A stretch of DNA of 64,000 bases. Origin: Sorghum bicolor (lineage: Eukaryota; Streptophyta; Magnoliopsida; Poales; Poaceae). Position numbers and translations under genes: made by a program. The notes below the pieces were generated by a model that had not been told where the DNA came from, searched no databases, and was given only the letters and a program-made list of their open reading frames with translations. The stretch covers positions 8,424,501-8,488,500 of the forward strand of contig NC_012870.2 in assembly GCF_000003195.3 (NCBI RefSeq), read 5' to 3'. Position 1 is the first letter of the stretch. Each line of letters begins with the position of its first letter. Of this stretch, positions 1 to 11,947 are shown piece after piece.

Positions 1-18
1 CTGACGGCAACGCACAAA

Positions 19-229
19 GGCCTTGTTTAGTTGGCAAAATTTTGGTTTTTTGGCTACTGTATCACTTTCGTTTTTATTTGACAAACATTATCCAATCACG
101 GAGTAACTAGGCTCAAAAGATTCATCTCATAAATTTCAGGTAAACTGTGTAATTAGTTTTTATTTTTATCTTTATTTAATGCTCCATGCATGTGACCAAA
201 GATTCGATGTGACGGGAAATCTTGAAAGC
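19..229. mobile_element. Truncated Tourist-like MITE (GGCCTTGTTTAGTT family)
   Basis: It begins with the family terminus GGCCTTGTTTAG and carries the internal motifs shared by the other copies (CTACTGTA, ACTTTCGTTTTTATTTG, GATTCGATGTGACGGGAAATCTTGAA). The right terminus is missing: after the CTTGAA motif the sequence changes to unrelated DNA. It lies downstream of the first CRAL-TRIO gene. Confidence 0.75.
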
Positions 230-760
230 ACTTGTTCGCTTCTGCCGCAGCCGAGTTAAAGCTGCAGCTGAATCTCTTTAACTCTTAATTGAATGACAGA
301 GCTCCTGCCGTTTGTGCTAAAAAGAAAATCTCAAGAGGGAGTATCATTACTACTAGAATCCACAAGCTGGTGAGGAGCTACTTCGGCCATAATCAAATAC
401 AAATATAAAATCAGCACTTTTAGCCATAACCCAGAATTAGCTTCTGCAGAGCCACGGCTAAAACATGTTCAGCATTTAGTGACTTTTAGATACAATAAGC
501 AGGTGGCACTCCAACCTCTCACACCATTTCTTTTGGGCTTTTGCATCCAATATCCACCCATGGCGATATCCTCCTGTAACTCATCGTGTACTGGATAAAG
601 TGTTTGATAAGTGCAACTATTTCGACTATGGACAAGTAATATCTCATCTGTTATTTCCTCTATTATTTGTTTACTATCAATAAACTATTGGTGCTCAACT
701 TTTCCAGTTCCTCCATTAAAGCATTCTGAATAGCTCCCATCCATCATAGTAGGATGATAC

Positions 761-2420
761 TCAACTGGCTTTAGCAGCAAGTTGCAGCGACCGAGGTGCA
801 ACATCAGGAACCAAGGTCCCATTGACAGCATGGTCAACTGTTTTCGCGTCATCTTCCCAGAAGCTTGATGGTTCGATATCTTCTTGCAGCATCAACTTGG
901 AGTACTCCTCATGGTTGTACATAACACTGTTCCTTCCCCCGAACTCGACAGGAAGGACCTCGGGATCAATGCATTTGTACAGGACCTTCATGCTCTCCTC
1001 ATCCTTCAGGTACACAAAGTTCAGTTTCTCGATAGATCTTGGGTCAAGGAAATATTTGACAGCCTGTAAGAATTCGGAACACTTGAGTCAGGATAGGGAA
1101 ATCAAAGCAGGAGCATAATTTATGTATCAATTCTGCATATAGATTTTGAATCTTTGTAAAGTAAATCAAACACAAACATAACATTTACGAAACAGGAGGT
1201 TAAAAAGCCTTTACCTTGTAAAAGGCTTCGAATACTTTTGGGGGATTAAACAAAAATGCAACGGCCAGCCTCTCAGGGTAATGATTTTGCAGGATGCTTG
1301 TAGATTCTCTTGCAGTCTTTATGGGTGTGGCATGGGCCATTGTCCACCCTGCGAAGTCTATCAGCCATACCATTTTCTCTTGACCTTCATGTTGGCCCAG
1401 GATCGCGTTCTCCAAAACATATACAAGAAACCGGATCTTACCGTCATGGGACGTTGAATTCTGGAATTTGATAAAAGCATACACATGAATTCTTATCAAA
1501 GTAAGCAAGAAAGACGGATGATCTTTATGAAGGAGAAATAAAAAACATAGGGATGTCAGTTCAAAAGAGAAAGCCTTACCTCCTTTGTAGGTCTCATAAT
1601 AATTACGGTTCTCCCTTCTCTATCTCGAAAACTTGCCTTGTACATTTTTCCGGTTTCCGCTTCAACAGAAACATCAGGCTGAAAGGCAGTTAGCATGGTG
1701 ATTGGTCACTTGACAGGATTCAGCGAACAAAGTAACTTGAGCACATACCCAGCGAATATCCTCCGGCTTATAAGTTGCCCTCCATTTGAGACTTTCTTCA
1801 AGCATTTTTCTCGACTTGGTAACATTCCAGTTCCGGGCTTCAAGATATCTTCTGAAACATGTGTCACTGCAGTACTTCTCGTCATGGGCAGACAAAGGAC
1901 CAAGTGCATATTTTAATTCATTTATCTGCTCATAGGCGACATCATGTGAGAAATCGACCAGGCAATACAGGGGTATTTCAATAAAGAAACTAAAACCATT
2001 TGTCAAGCTTATAAAGGCCCAAGGGCAAGTCTGCGACAACAACACACAGCTATGTATGAACATTTGGATTGTTAAATGCAGGCTTTTGTGTGAACTAGTA
2101 CTAACACACAAACATAACATGGTATTCATAAGTAAGCCCATGTAGGCTCTGGTGTTTCATTGCAGCAAATATTGGATCATAGTCATAGCACTAGTTAGTA
2201 GTATATGAACAAAGCACGCGTTTATGGACTATGGAATATACTCCCAGCATGATTCACTATGGGCTTTCACGTAAAATAAGAATTCACAGCAGGCTCTAAA
2301 ATCTTCATGTCAACAAAAACTTATGAGCTATGATGAGAAGATAATTGTCACACTTACCTTTGCTTCTTGCTGCTCAGCATCATTTGAGTTGAAATGAGAA
2401 GCATGCTTTCTCCTGAACAT
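761..2420 (-). CDS. Sec14-like CRAL-TRIO domain protein, copy 1 (295 aa, five coding exons)
   Basis: My model is complement(join(761..1063, 1215..1460, 1580..1678, 1749..1925, 2358..2420)). All introns are GT-AG and the frame closes at 295 residues. The start is MFRRKHASHF, 21 codons before the first coding intron. The N-terminal CRAL-TRIO-N part has YLEARNWNVTKSRKMLEESLKWR. The lipid-binding core has VWLIDFAGWTM, ILQNHYPERLAVAFLFNPPK and, in the last exon, DPEVLPVEFGG, all typical of Sec14/CRAL-TRIO phosphoinositide and phosphatidylcholine transfer proteins. The family exchanges phospholipids at membranes and supports phosphoinositide signalling; the ligand here is unknown. An acceptor just upstream of the ATG (AG/GGTTGAGCATC) also occurs in copy 2, so both genes probably have a non-coding first exon, here within about 3.5-3.9 kb. 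Copy 2 at 7795..9311 is a tandem paralogue with identical sizes for the first four coding exons. Confidence 0.9.
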
Positions 2421-2493
2421 GATTCCTTTCTTCCACTCCCAATGATGCTCAACCCTATGATGGATGACACATTAAGAAAAATATTAAACAATA

Positions 2494-2751
2494 CTCCATG
2501 GTCCATTTTATCTGGTGCAAGTTAGAATGACACGGCCTCCTAGATTACACTTTCACCATTCATTAGCTTTATATTATACTATTATTTATGCTTATAAACT
2601 TATAACTATTGGATAGTATAATTCCTTACAAATCTAATTATATAAAGATTGTATTATAATAGTTAAAAATTATTAGCCTAATTATTGGTCAAAGTTTTTG
2701 AAGTTTGAATCGTGATATGCGTGTGCGCTAGATAAAATGAACCGGAGGGAG
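2494..2751. mobile_element. Stowaway-like MITE
   Basis: The inverted ends CTCCATGGTCCATTTTATC and GATAAAATGAACCGGAGGGAG are flanked by TA on both sides, as in Tc1/mariner-type MITEs. It lies in the probable 5' UTR intron of the first CRAL-TRIO gene. Confidence 0.65.
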
Positions 2752-3499
2752 TACAAATTAACAACACATCAATTCAATCTCATAACACAATTCAAAGGTA
2801 TTTAAACAACACTGGTGATAATATACAAAATGAGACACTGCACAGTAATACTTGCTTTCACTTTCAGAATATTTACATAATAATGTGGAGTCTTCCTGAA
2901 TTAAGTAGAATTTTGGGCCCAGTTCTGAATTTGCAAATAACACCGATGTGTTCAATTGTTGCCATTCAGGAAAAGAAACATTTTTCTATTAAGCATTTAG
3001 TATTCTATTATTATGTGGGCCAGAGCCTTACCATGACAGGAAAGGCAACAAGTGACTTACTACCTGTCATCCAATTGGATAGAGAAATGAGAAACTCTCC
3101 CCAATTGGAATATGAAAACGTGCAATTTTCTATTCTGTGGTTCTGATAATAACGTAGAAAGACAGAGAATATGACAAACGCAATTATACTAGACAAACTC
3201 GATAAGCTGGGAAGGGGCTCAATAAAATGAATTCTCTCCCAGTGAACTCATATTGGAGAAGAAAATAATAGATCTGACAAATGAATATGATAGATACAAA
3301 CAAGAACATCCGTTGAACATAAAGGCAGGCAATATCTCCCAATTGGCGGATTCCCACATGCTCAACGGTGAAGACGTCCGATCAAATTCGAGCGTTGAAC
3401 CAGCAATCTTCCTCATGTCCATGCCCCCATGGTATTTTAACGGTGTAAAGCAACGAAACAAAGAACAGAAAGGCAGGACAGTAGCAGAACAGGAACTCT

Positions 3500-3870
3500 A
3501 GCTGCTGCGTATCATCCGAACACAAGCCGGCAACGAATCCACTACACCCTGGAGCAAATTCACCCAGACGCGGCAGGAGGGGGGAAAAAGAAAAAGAAAA
3601 GAAACAAATCAAGAAATGCTTCGTACCAGGGTACGCAAGACGCGCAGCAACCCCGACCAGGAAGAAGCTACGTACGAGTCCCGAAATGGCGGCAAGGCCC
3701 GACCTGACCAGAGCCGGCGCCTCGGGGAAGAAGAGGAAAAGAGAAGGGAAGCGCTAGAGTTGGACTGGAATTTTCCTCCCTCTCGTCGCCCGCTGTCCTC
3801 TCATCCTGTCCCCGCTGGGCGTTGGCCTTGGGGCGCAGCGCAGGAATCAACGCACACCTGCCTCTCCGGA
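3500..3870 (-). promoter_or_regulatory. Probable 5' UTR exon and promoter of CRAL-TRIO copy 1
   Basis: This GC-rich stretch resembles the stretch near 11350-11570 upstream of copy 2. Shared pieces include AATGGCGG, GCCGGCGCC and AACTGGAATTTTCC followed by CCCTCTC and GCTGTCCTCTC. The similarity upstream of two tandem paralogues suggests a duplicated non-coding first exon plus promoter. Exact exon limits and the transcription start cannot be read from sequence alone. Confidence 0.45.
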
Positions 3871-4158
3871 ATGGAATCACGCGCACAAGCTTGTCACTTG
3901 GCCGAGACGGAAGGGGTCGGTTGGCTCGGCTTATTGATTTGTTTTGTAGCATTCCGTTCCGTTTCCATGGGCGGCTGCTTCTGCGGACATTGATGACTTG
4001 TTCGTACGAGTATACCGGAAGTGACGGTGCATGCGCTGCTGTAGTCCGCGGCACTAATTGAGTAATTGAGCGATTACCAACCTAGTGCTTCTAGAAACCG
4101 TACAATACCTAGAAAATTATTTAGGACAGCGATCCTCAAAGCTTAACTTTAACTTTAA

Positions 4159-4689
4159 GAGAGATTTACTTGTATAGTTCTCAAAAAAATACCTCTTTTT
4201 TATATGACCTTTTTTTTTTGAACTTCCTTCTATGGCTCTCAAACAAACTTTCATTCCTTCTATGGTCTTCCGTTCGTTTTCAGCACTTAATAGTATTAAG
4301 AGGAGAATAAAAAGACCATAATGCCCCTAGCGTAAAAAAATTCGCAAAATTTGGTTTGTTTCTTGTATATTTTGAGTAATAGTAAACAAATAAATTGACA
4401 ATTTAGACATTATAACAGTAAAAATTTGGATCACAATAAATATTTGGACGGCATCACAGTATGTGCTCAAAAATTTCATTTATACAAGAAACAAACTAAA
4501 CTTTGTGAAAAAAATTTCATGCCAGGGGTATTATGATCTTTTTACCCTCCACTTAACACTGTTTAGTGCTAAAATAGACAGAAGGCCATAAAAGGAATGG
4601 AAATTCGTTTGAGGATTATAGAAGAAAGTTCAAAAAAGAGGTCATATAAAGAAGAGGCATTTTTTGAGGGCCGCACAAGTAAATCTCTC
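4159..4689. mobile_element. Mutator-type fold-back MITE with 9-bp target duplication
   Basis: A 531-bp element with long inverted arms: the left arm starts GAGAGATTTACTTGTATAG and the right arm ends ACAAGTAAATCTCTC. It is flanked on both sides by the 9-bp direct repeat TAACTTTAA (4150-4158 and 4690-4698), the length expected for Mutator-like elements. No coding sequence is visible. The arms stay complementary over most of the element. Confidence 0.8.
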
Positions 4690-5291
4690 TAACTTTAACT
4701 TATTGTTTTTTTATAAAAATATTTATCAAAAAGTGGTATATGTATATTTTAGAAAAGTATTTTTTAAGATAAATCTATTTATATGGTTTTCATATTTTCA
4801 AACTTAACAATTTAAAAGTTACTTATGATTTATATTTTTAATGTTTGACCTAAATCATGTTCAAAATGATTTTCTTATAGGTACGAAGGGATTGTTTGAA
4901 GAGTTTGTTCTCGATGGCACTTGGCTGAGGTCAAAGGAACACGCACACCTTGCATGAAATGGTATACCCAACAAGCTTTGGGAACTTTAAAACTAATCTG
5001 AACGTTTCGATGACTGTATTTGTGAATTGTTGCTATGGCCTATGGGGACAAGTTTCCCTTCGAAAGGAAAGACTTTCACAGTTAATAAGGAGTAAATAAT
5101 CGAGGGAAGGGAATTGATGCAAAGTAGATTTTCAACACGATTTCAGTTGTGTGTAACCTTCAGTTGTTAATAACTACTAAGCTGTTAGCTCAAGAAATTC
5201 AGCTAATAGCTTTTCATTAACGAAGCTATTAGGTGACCTATTGACTGAGCCCAATTTGAATCCTTGAGAATTCTCGAGCTAATTGTTAGTA

Positions 5292-5519
5292 CTACTTCCA
5301 TCCAAAAAATGATATAATTTTAGATCAAGTAAAATCAAACTATAAGAACAGTATCAGCATATATGACTCAAATAGGTATATTGAAAATATATTTTACAAA
5401 AAAAATATTGATACTTATTTAGTATGATAAATATTAGTATTTTTTATATAAATCTGTTTAATTTTTTATTGTTTGACGTAGCACTATTTTAGAATTACGT
5501 TCTTCTAGGACGAAGAGAG
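5292..5519. mobile_element. Stowaway-like MITE
   Basis: Ends CTACTTCCATCC and GGACGAAGAGAG form imperfect terminal inverted repeats flanked by TA. The interior is AT-rich and non-coding. Confidence 0.6.
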
Positions 5520-5927
5520 TAGCACTTAGCCAGGAAGAGTTAGCTAATAACTTTTCATTAGCTAAATAGTTTATTTTAAGATGTTAGTTGGGATTTTAGA
5601 TATACTGAAGAGCTAATAACTATTACTTCTATGTTAACTTTTGTTTAGTATGTACACATGTCTTTTTTCAACTTTTAGTGGATGAAACTAAAAGTGTTTA
5701 TCAAGGGCAAATCTAAATGGCCTTATATATCAACAATTGGACATGATTGAATAAATACTTTCCTACACCTTTTTTTTGCAAAATTTGCTATGGGACACTG
5801 AAAGTGACGGCATGTTACTAGTGGATAAAAAAAAATATGTTTGGCTAGTTGTCACATTGAAATGTGTTAATTTGCTAGAAAACACCGCTGCTTCCATTAA
5901 TTAATATATTCATTTATAGTATTTTTT

Positions 5928-6026
5928 GTTTGAGCTTATCAGCCGAATCTGCTAGCTATTCAGCAGTATTTTTCTTTCACAACAAATCAGCCAATAGGAC
6001 TTTCTGTCACGACTTATCAGCCAAAC
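5928..6026. repeat. Short dispersed repeat, copy 1 (CTTATCAGCC motif)
   Basis: About 99 bp running from GTTTGAGCTTATCAGCC to GACTTATCAGCCAAAC, with CAGTATTTTTCT inside. A diverged second copy with the same order of motifs is at 49858-49950. Probably a small non-autonomous DNA transposon or a remnant of one; target duplications are not clear. Confidence 0.5.
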
Positions 6027-6307
6027 GATGGCTCCTAGACCACACCTAACCTGGCCCGGTTAGATTGAACCAGGTCAGATTGAACCAGGATAGGTTAGGT
6101 CACTCATCTCTTTTCTCATCCGCTTCTTTCAGCTCTCGGCCTCGATGGTGGCAGTTGGATGGGTGAACTGGCGAAGTAGTGGTCACTGGAAAGCCTGTCG
6201 TCGCTGGCAACATGACATCACTTTTAGGAGAGAGAATGAAGAATAGAGAAGAAGAGCCTATGCTAAGCTAGGCTCAATGGCTGGCTCTGCTGCGCAGTTC
6301 TTAATAT

Positions 6308-6577
6308 GGCCTTGTTTAGTTTTGATTTTTTTTAATTTTGGGTACTGTAACACTTTCATTTTTATTTAGTAATTATTATTTAATTATGGACTAACTATAC
6401 TTAAAAGATTTATCTTGTGATTTAAAGGCAAACTGTGCAATTAGTTTTTGTTTTCGTTTATATTTAATACGGTTTTTGTTTTCGTCTATATTTAATACTT
6501 CATGCATGTGCCGCAAGATTCGATTCGACGAATAATATTGAAAAACTTTTGGTTTTTGGGTTGAACTAAACAAGGCC
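6308..6577. mobile_element. Tourist-like MITE (GGCCTTGTTTAGTT family)
   Basis: A 270-bp element with ends GGCCTTGTTTAGTT and AACTAAACAAGGCC, flanked by the 3-bp repeat TAT. A stretch around GTTTTTGTTTTCGT is partly duplicated inside. Confidence 0.85.
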
Positions 6578-6899
6578 TATAAGTGTCTAGATTAGCAAAT
6601 AGTCAAACTTCAGTTGTTAATATGTATGCATAATTTGGTGATTTACTAAATTCTGTTGGGAATTCCAAGTTTGGTATAAATTTACTAAATTTTGACATAA
6701 GAGAACTGCTCCGTTACTCCCTTCTAAAAATTAACACGAATCTTAAGGCAAACTATAATTATACTGAGTTATTAATTACTATTTTCCACGTGGGCCTCAT
6801 ATGAGCCTGACCCTACCCGCTTCAACCTATATTGGCCCTTATCCAATCCCGTTCTTCTCTTTTGATCTCAAGTGATGACCACAGCAGCATCGGGCCATT

Positions 6900-7250
6900 G
6901 ATGACCTACAGACCATTCAGTCTCCTTCGACGAGCTCAAGGACGGGCTTAAGGAAGCACGGTAACAACCTTAGGGAGAACGAGATGCCGAGATCAGGAAC
7001 ATAGCTCATGGACGTCGCTGATGTCAATAGCGGCACCATCGACTACGACGAGTTCATCGCTGCCACCATGCACATGAACAAGCTGGAGCGCGAGGTGCAC
7101 CTGCTCGCGGCCTTCACCTACTTCGATAAGGACGACATTGGCTACCTCACCATCGACAAGCTGTGGACGCGTGCAGGGAGCACAACATGGCTGACGTCGT
7201 CGCTATCGATTGGTTTGTGGCTGATATCCATGGGTATGTAGTTCTCGCCT
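6900..7250 (+). pseudogene. Calcium-dependent protein kinase EF-hand fragment
   Basis: Translated pieces match the calmodulin-like domain of plant CDPKs: FDELKDGLK, then [20 protein letters not shown], then [17 protein letters not shown] and CREHNMADV. These are parts of two successive EF hands. The reading frame is broken: one extra base after GGGCTTAAG shifts the frame, a TAG precedes ATGGACGTC, and the frame shifts again after the second hand. No kinase domain is nearby. It is best read as a decayed gene fragment, perhaps carried in by a transposon. Confidence 0.75.
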
Positions 7251-7794
7251 TATTTTTTCAGTTGGTACGCAACCACACATTTCTCGATGCCGGAAATGCT
7301 AGCGATTGATAACTCAGAAGACCTCACTGAGATAGATCTGCGCGAGACTAGGCCTAGGCAGTGCTGGCTGGGTCTAACCAACCCAAAAGTCAAATAACAT
7401 TAATTAAATTAATTAATGAAATGGCTGCTTTGGGATTCATGCTAATTTTTAAAGGAGGAGTACCGGAGCAGTTGCCTTGACATAATTGTGTCCAGTCTTC
7501 ATACGGTATGACTACTAAACCTAGTACACCACTTCTGACTGTTGGGCTTTTGGCACTCAAGACACCCATGATGAAAACTCCTCTTGAAGGTTTGAAGCAC
7601 AACGGATGGATATACTATTTTTTATTACACGAACAAATTTCAGAATGAAAAAGTACATAACTTATTTGTTATTTTATTCACTTATGTTTGGTGTGATTCC
7701 ATTAGTCCTCTACTTGTCTGTTTCCTCCAATAAAGCTATATGAGATATAGAATAACTCTTATCATAGCAGAATGATACTCCTCAGCTAATTTTA

Positions 7795-9311
7795 TCAGCA
7801 ATTAGCGGTGACAACAGGTGTAACCTCAGGGGCCAAGGTCCCATCGATGACATGATTAACATGGTCAGTTTGAGCATCTGTTGCCCAAAAGCTGGATATT
7901 TTAGTGTCATCTTTGGTCATCAACTCAGAGTACTCTTCATGGTTGTAAACCACACTGCTCTTGCCCCCAAACTCAATAGGAAGGACTTCCGGGTCAATGA
8001 ACTTGTGGATGACCTTCATGCTCTCTTCATCCTTCGGGTAAACAAACTTCACCTTCTCGATCGTTCTCAGGTCAACAAAATATTTGACAACCTGAAAGAA
8101 TCAGCGTCATTTATGTTGCAAAGGGAAACAACAACACTATTTTCTCTACAATTTGGTTTCGAATTTGTATATTTTGAACAAAATTAGAATATTTTGTACA
8201 ACAATCACTTATCCTATATGGCTATATCTCAGGTCCTGTTGTTGTTCAGGCAAGATGTAATTTTGTTATTGTTTGGCTATAGAAAAAAAACTTGTGAGTT
8301 ATCTTCTGCGAGTTGTCCTTTTGATTGTACACGTTGATTGTTTAAGATTGTTGCCTAAAAATCCAAATATTTCGGAAGATCGACAGAGTTTACCTTCCAA
8401 AACGCTTCGAATACTTTTGGGGGATTGAATAGAAATGCAATGGCCAGCCTCTCAGGATAATGATTCTGCAGGATGTTTACAGTTTCTCGGGCAGTCTTTA
8501 TGGGCACAGCATTTGCCATTGTCCATCCTGTGAAGTCGATCAGCCAGACCATTTTCTCTTGGCCTTCAGGCAGGCTGAGGATTGCATTCTCCAAAGAGTA
8601 TGCAAGGAACCGTATCTGTCCTTCATGGGATGATGTGTTCTGAAATTTGAAAACGGTATACAGATGAATTCTGAACAAAGCTTACGGAGAGCAACGGTTT
8701 TCAGAAAGAAAAGAGTCAAAGACACTCAAGGATAACACTTTAAAAGAGGGACTTCTTGCCTGCTTTGCTGGTCTCATAACGACAATAGTTCTCCCCTCTC
8801 TGTCTCGAAAACTTGCCCTGTACATTTTACCTGTTTCCCCTTCAACAGAAACTTCAGGCTGAAATGCAGTAACAATGATGCTTAGTTACTTTACCGGGGT
8901 TCAGATACCATAGTAATAATAACTTCAGGAATACACGCAAGGTAAAAATGAAAGGGCGGATTTACCCAGCGTATATCTTCTGGCCTGTAAGCTGCCCTCC
9001 ACTTGAGACTGTCTTCCAACATTTTTCTGGACTTAGCAACATTCCAGTTACGGGCTTCTAGATATCTTGTCAAGCATGCTTCGCTGCAGTACTTCTCACT
9101 ACGGGCAGACAAAGGCTCAAGTGCAGATTTCAGTTCAGCAATCTGCTCGCTCCGGGATAGATGTGTCAGAAATGGACCCAAAAAAATGCTGCCATTAGAA
9201 ACTGTCATTTTTTTTAGTTCCCAATAGAATGACAACTTTCAAAATTACCTTTGCTTTTCGCTGATCAGCATCGTTGGAATCGAAATGAGAGGCATGCTTT
9301 CTCCTAAACAT
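7795..9311 (-). CDS. Sec14-like CRAL-TRIO domain protein, copy 2 (293 aa, five coding exons)
   Basis: My model is complement(join(7795..8091, 8394..8639, 8760..8858, 8966..9142, 9249..9311)). It gives 293 residues and repeats the exon sizes of copy 1 except in the last exon. The start is MFRRKHASHFDSND. Family motifs are YLEARNWNVAKSRKMLEDSL, VWLIDFTGWTM, LQNHYPERLAIAFLFNPPK and DPEVLPIEFGGKSS. The predicted role is phospholipid binding and transfer, as for copy 1. The intron after exon 3 has a GC donor (CAG/GCAAGA) where copy 1 has GAG/GTAAGG. An acceptor just 5' of the ATG (TTTTAG/GTTGAGCATC) points to a non-coding first exon, probably near 11.4-11.55 kb. That would make a roughly 2-kb 5' UTR intron holding two MITEs. 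Confidence 0.9.
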
Positions 9312-9574
9312 GATTTCTTCCACTCCCAATGATGCTCAACCTAAAATGAATGGTGCCATATCGTCAAAGAATCGGCAGTAAACCACAACACACCGGATTT
9401 GTTCTAAAAGATAAAACATAAACATAAACACAGTACTGGTGCCAATTACAAAGCATGGTACTGGTGCATGCCAATCATATATGTAAATATCAGGATCACT
9501 GAATTTTTACATAATACCGATTCATAAAGCAATACTTTGTTTTCAGAACATTTTCATGGAGACTGAACGGTTTA

Positions 9575-10035
9575 GGCCCTGTTTAGTTTCCTATCCAAAA
9601 TTTTTTCATCCATCCCATCGAATCTTTAGACACATGCATGGAACATTAAATGTACATAAAAAAATAAAATAATTACACAGTTTGGTTGAAAATCGCGAGA
9701 CATTTCCCATCCAAATTTTTTTCATCCATCCCATTGAATCTTTAGACACATGCATGGAACATTAAATGTACATAAAAAATAAAATAATTACACAGTTTGG
9801 TTGAAAATCGCGAGACAAATCTTTTATGACTAGTTACTCCATGATTAGCCATAAGTGCTACAGTAACCCACATGTGCTAATGACAGATTAATTATGCTTA
9901 ATAGATTTGTCTTGCGGTTTTCTGACGAGCTATGTAATTTGTTTTTTTATTAGTTTCTAAAAACCCCTCCCGACATCCTTCCGACATATCCGATGTGGCC
10001 ACAAAAAAATTTTCATCAGCAATCTAAACAGGGCC
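9575..10035. mobile_element. MITE with GGCCCTGTTTAG ends and an internal duplication
   Basis: Ends GGCCCTGTTTAG and AAACAGGGCC, about 461 bp. Near the left end a segment of roughly 110 bp (TTTTTTCATCCATCCCAT through AATCGCGAGACA) is present twice in tandem, so the 5' part is duplicated. The flanks are TTA on the left and TAT on the right, so a 3-bp duplication is not clear. Confidence 0.7.
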
Positions 10036-10725
10036 TATACACTTTGAAAAAAAAGGATACAGAATTAATTGTAGACTAAATCCAGGATTTGGGCTCCATT
10101 TCTGCATTCACTCTCACTGACGTGAATGCAGATTTGTTCTTAAAAGACAACACAAAGGTAAATGGAGTCCTGACGCCAATTAAAAAGCATGCTACTCGAA
10201 TGGGATTTTACTTGACCATATATGTAAATATCAGGGTTACTGAATTTTACATGTCACTGATTCATAGAGCAATACTTCGTTTTCAGACTGAACGGTTTAT
10301 ATACTTCGAAAAAAGATAAAGAATTAGTTGTAGACTACGTCCAGGAATTGTGCTCCATTTCTGCATACACTCACACTGGCGTGTTTGATGGTTTGTTTCC
10401 ACGAAGAACAGAAAGGATATCTTCCCCTTTGGGTGCACTATATCATCGTTGAATTGGTTTTATTATTCTGTAGGCCATTGGCAAGGTAGCGTCCTAACCA
10501 ACTATAATAACAGACAAAAAAACATGTAAAAACAAGTAATTCACGGACCTGGCATCCAGGCGCAAAATGGAACTGAACAAATACCTGGCTCCTTTTGAGG
10601 GCATGTCTATGTATCTATTCTGATTGCTGATAGGAACGTACTCCTACATTATGGGGCTGCTAATAATTCCATAAACGAAAAGAACGTTGCCGGGTTGCTA
10701 TTTTGGAGGAGTTAGGGTGAAATAA

Positions 10726-10954
10726 GGCCTTGTTTAGTTAAAAAAAATTGCAAAACTTTTCAGATTCCACGTCACATCGAATTTTGCGGAACATACATGA
10801 AGCATTAAATATAGATTAAAAAATAACTAATTGCTCAGTTTATCTATAATTTGTGAGACGAATAGTTAGACCATGATTAGACAATATTTGTCAAAGACAA
10901 ACAAAAGTGCTACAGTGTCTATTTTGCAAAAAAAATTTGGAACTAAACAAGGCC
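10726..10954. mobile_element. Tourist-like MITE (GGCCTTGTTTAGTT family)
   Basis: A 229-bp element with ends GGCCTTGTTTAGTT and AACTAAACAAGGCC and a 3-bp duplication TAA. It is inside the probable 5' UTR intron of CRAL-TRIO copy 2. Confidence 0.88.
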
Positions 10955-11339
10955 TAAGCTCTTGTACCTAACAGTTGCCTGTGTCCTTCGAGCTGTTGCC
11001 TGTGTCCTTCGAGCTGTTCGGTTGATGGTATGCTTACACTGTACCAAGAAAACAACACATCTGATAAAGCCGAAATTGTATCAACAAGAACATGAATTCT
11101 ACAGGTAGAGGTAGGCATCAAGATCTCGGTGTTTCCTCAAAAGACAAATCTTGATTCTCATATCACTTGCCGACTTACGGTATAAACAAAGAACACACAA
11201 GCAGTATTATTAGACTGACGGCCACAAGGAAATAAACAAATCCCTGATATTCCAAGACCAAAGGAAACAAAAACAAGCAGAGACAACCACACCAGCAATT
11301 TGCTACCGAGCTAGGCAGGCAGACAACAAGAAGAGGAAC

Positions 11340-11575
11340 CAGAAGAGGGGGTCGAAAAAGGCTCCATACCAGAGCCCGGCAGCTGAGGCCACAGTCCAGG
11401 AACCTGCGAGTCACGCAATGGCGGAAAGACGACTAGCCATGGCCGGCGCCGGCGACGGAGAAAGGAGAAGAAAACGAATTGAACTGGAATTTTCCGCCCT
11501 CTCCTCGCTCGTTGCTGTCCTCTCGTGGGAGCAGGAATCAACGCACTTGTGCTGAGAGGCAGGCAGGGGAGGGGC
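11340..11575 (-). promoter_or_regulatory. Probable 5' UTR exon and promoter of CRAL-TRIO copy 2
   Basis: GC-rich DNA resembling the upstream stretch of copy 1 (AATGGCGG, GGCCGGCGCCGGCG, AACTGGAATTTTCC, GCTGTCCTCTCG). Matching upstream DNA suggests the tandem duplication included the promoter and first exon. The limits are approximate. Confidence 0.45.
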
Positions 11576-11947
11576 TTCTAGAATTGTACCGATCGATCGC
11601 GTGCTTTTTGTTGCTTTGGTGGTCTGGTGGATGTTGGGACGGCGCTCTTGAGGTCGCTTCGCCTGGCTTCGCTGACTTGCATGACACCACCGAGAGCGCG
11701 AGAGATGGAAGGTGCTATAGCTATACTGCGAGTGCGATCGACGTCAGATAAGGAACAGGACAGCTGCAACGAAAGGAAATGGGCGGCAGAGATTGTTTTT
11801 TCCCGCCTCTCCACCGGGCCAGGTAATAGAATTGTTGTGTTTTTTTTTAATTGTGAGGTGTGAGTACACTACACGCATGACGCATGCTCTTTTGTTGACA
11901 CAGTGCTATCAAATTAAAGTATCTTAAATACCAATAGTTATAATATA

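Noticed and set aside
3253..3501. Plus-strand frame of 82 codons (starting MEKKIIDLTNEYDRY) near the first CRAL-TRIO gene
   Set aside because: It lies in the likely 5' UTR intron of a minus-strand gene, has no domain and no upstream promoter features. A chance frame.
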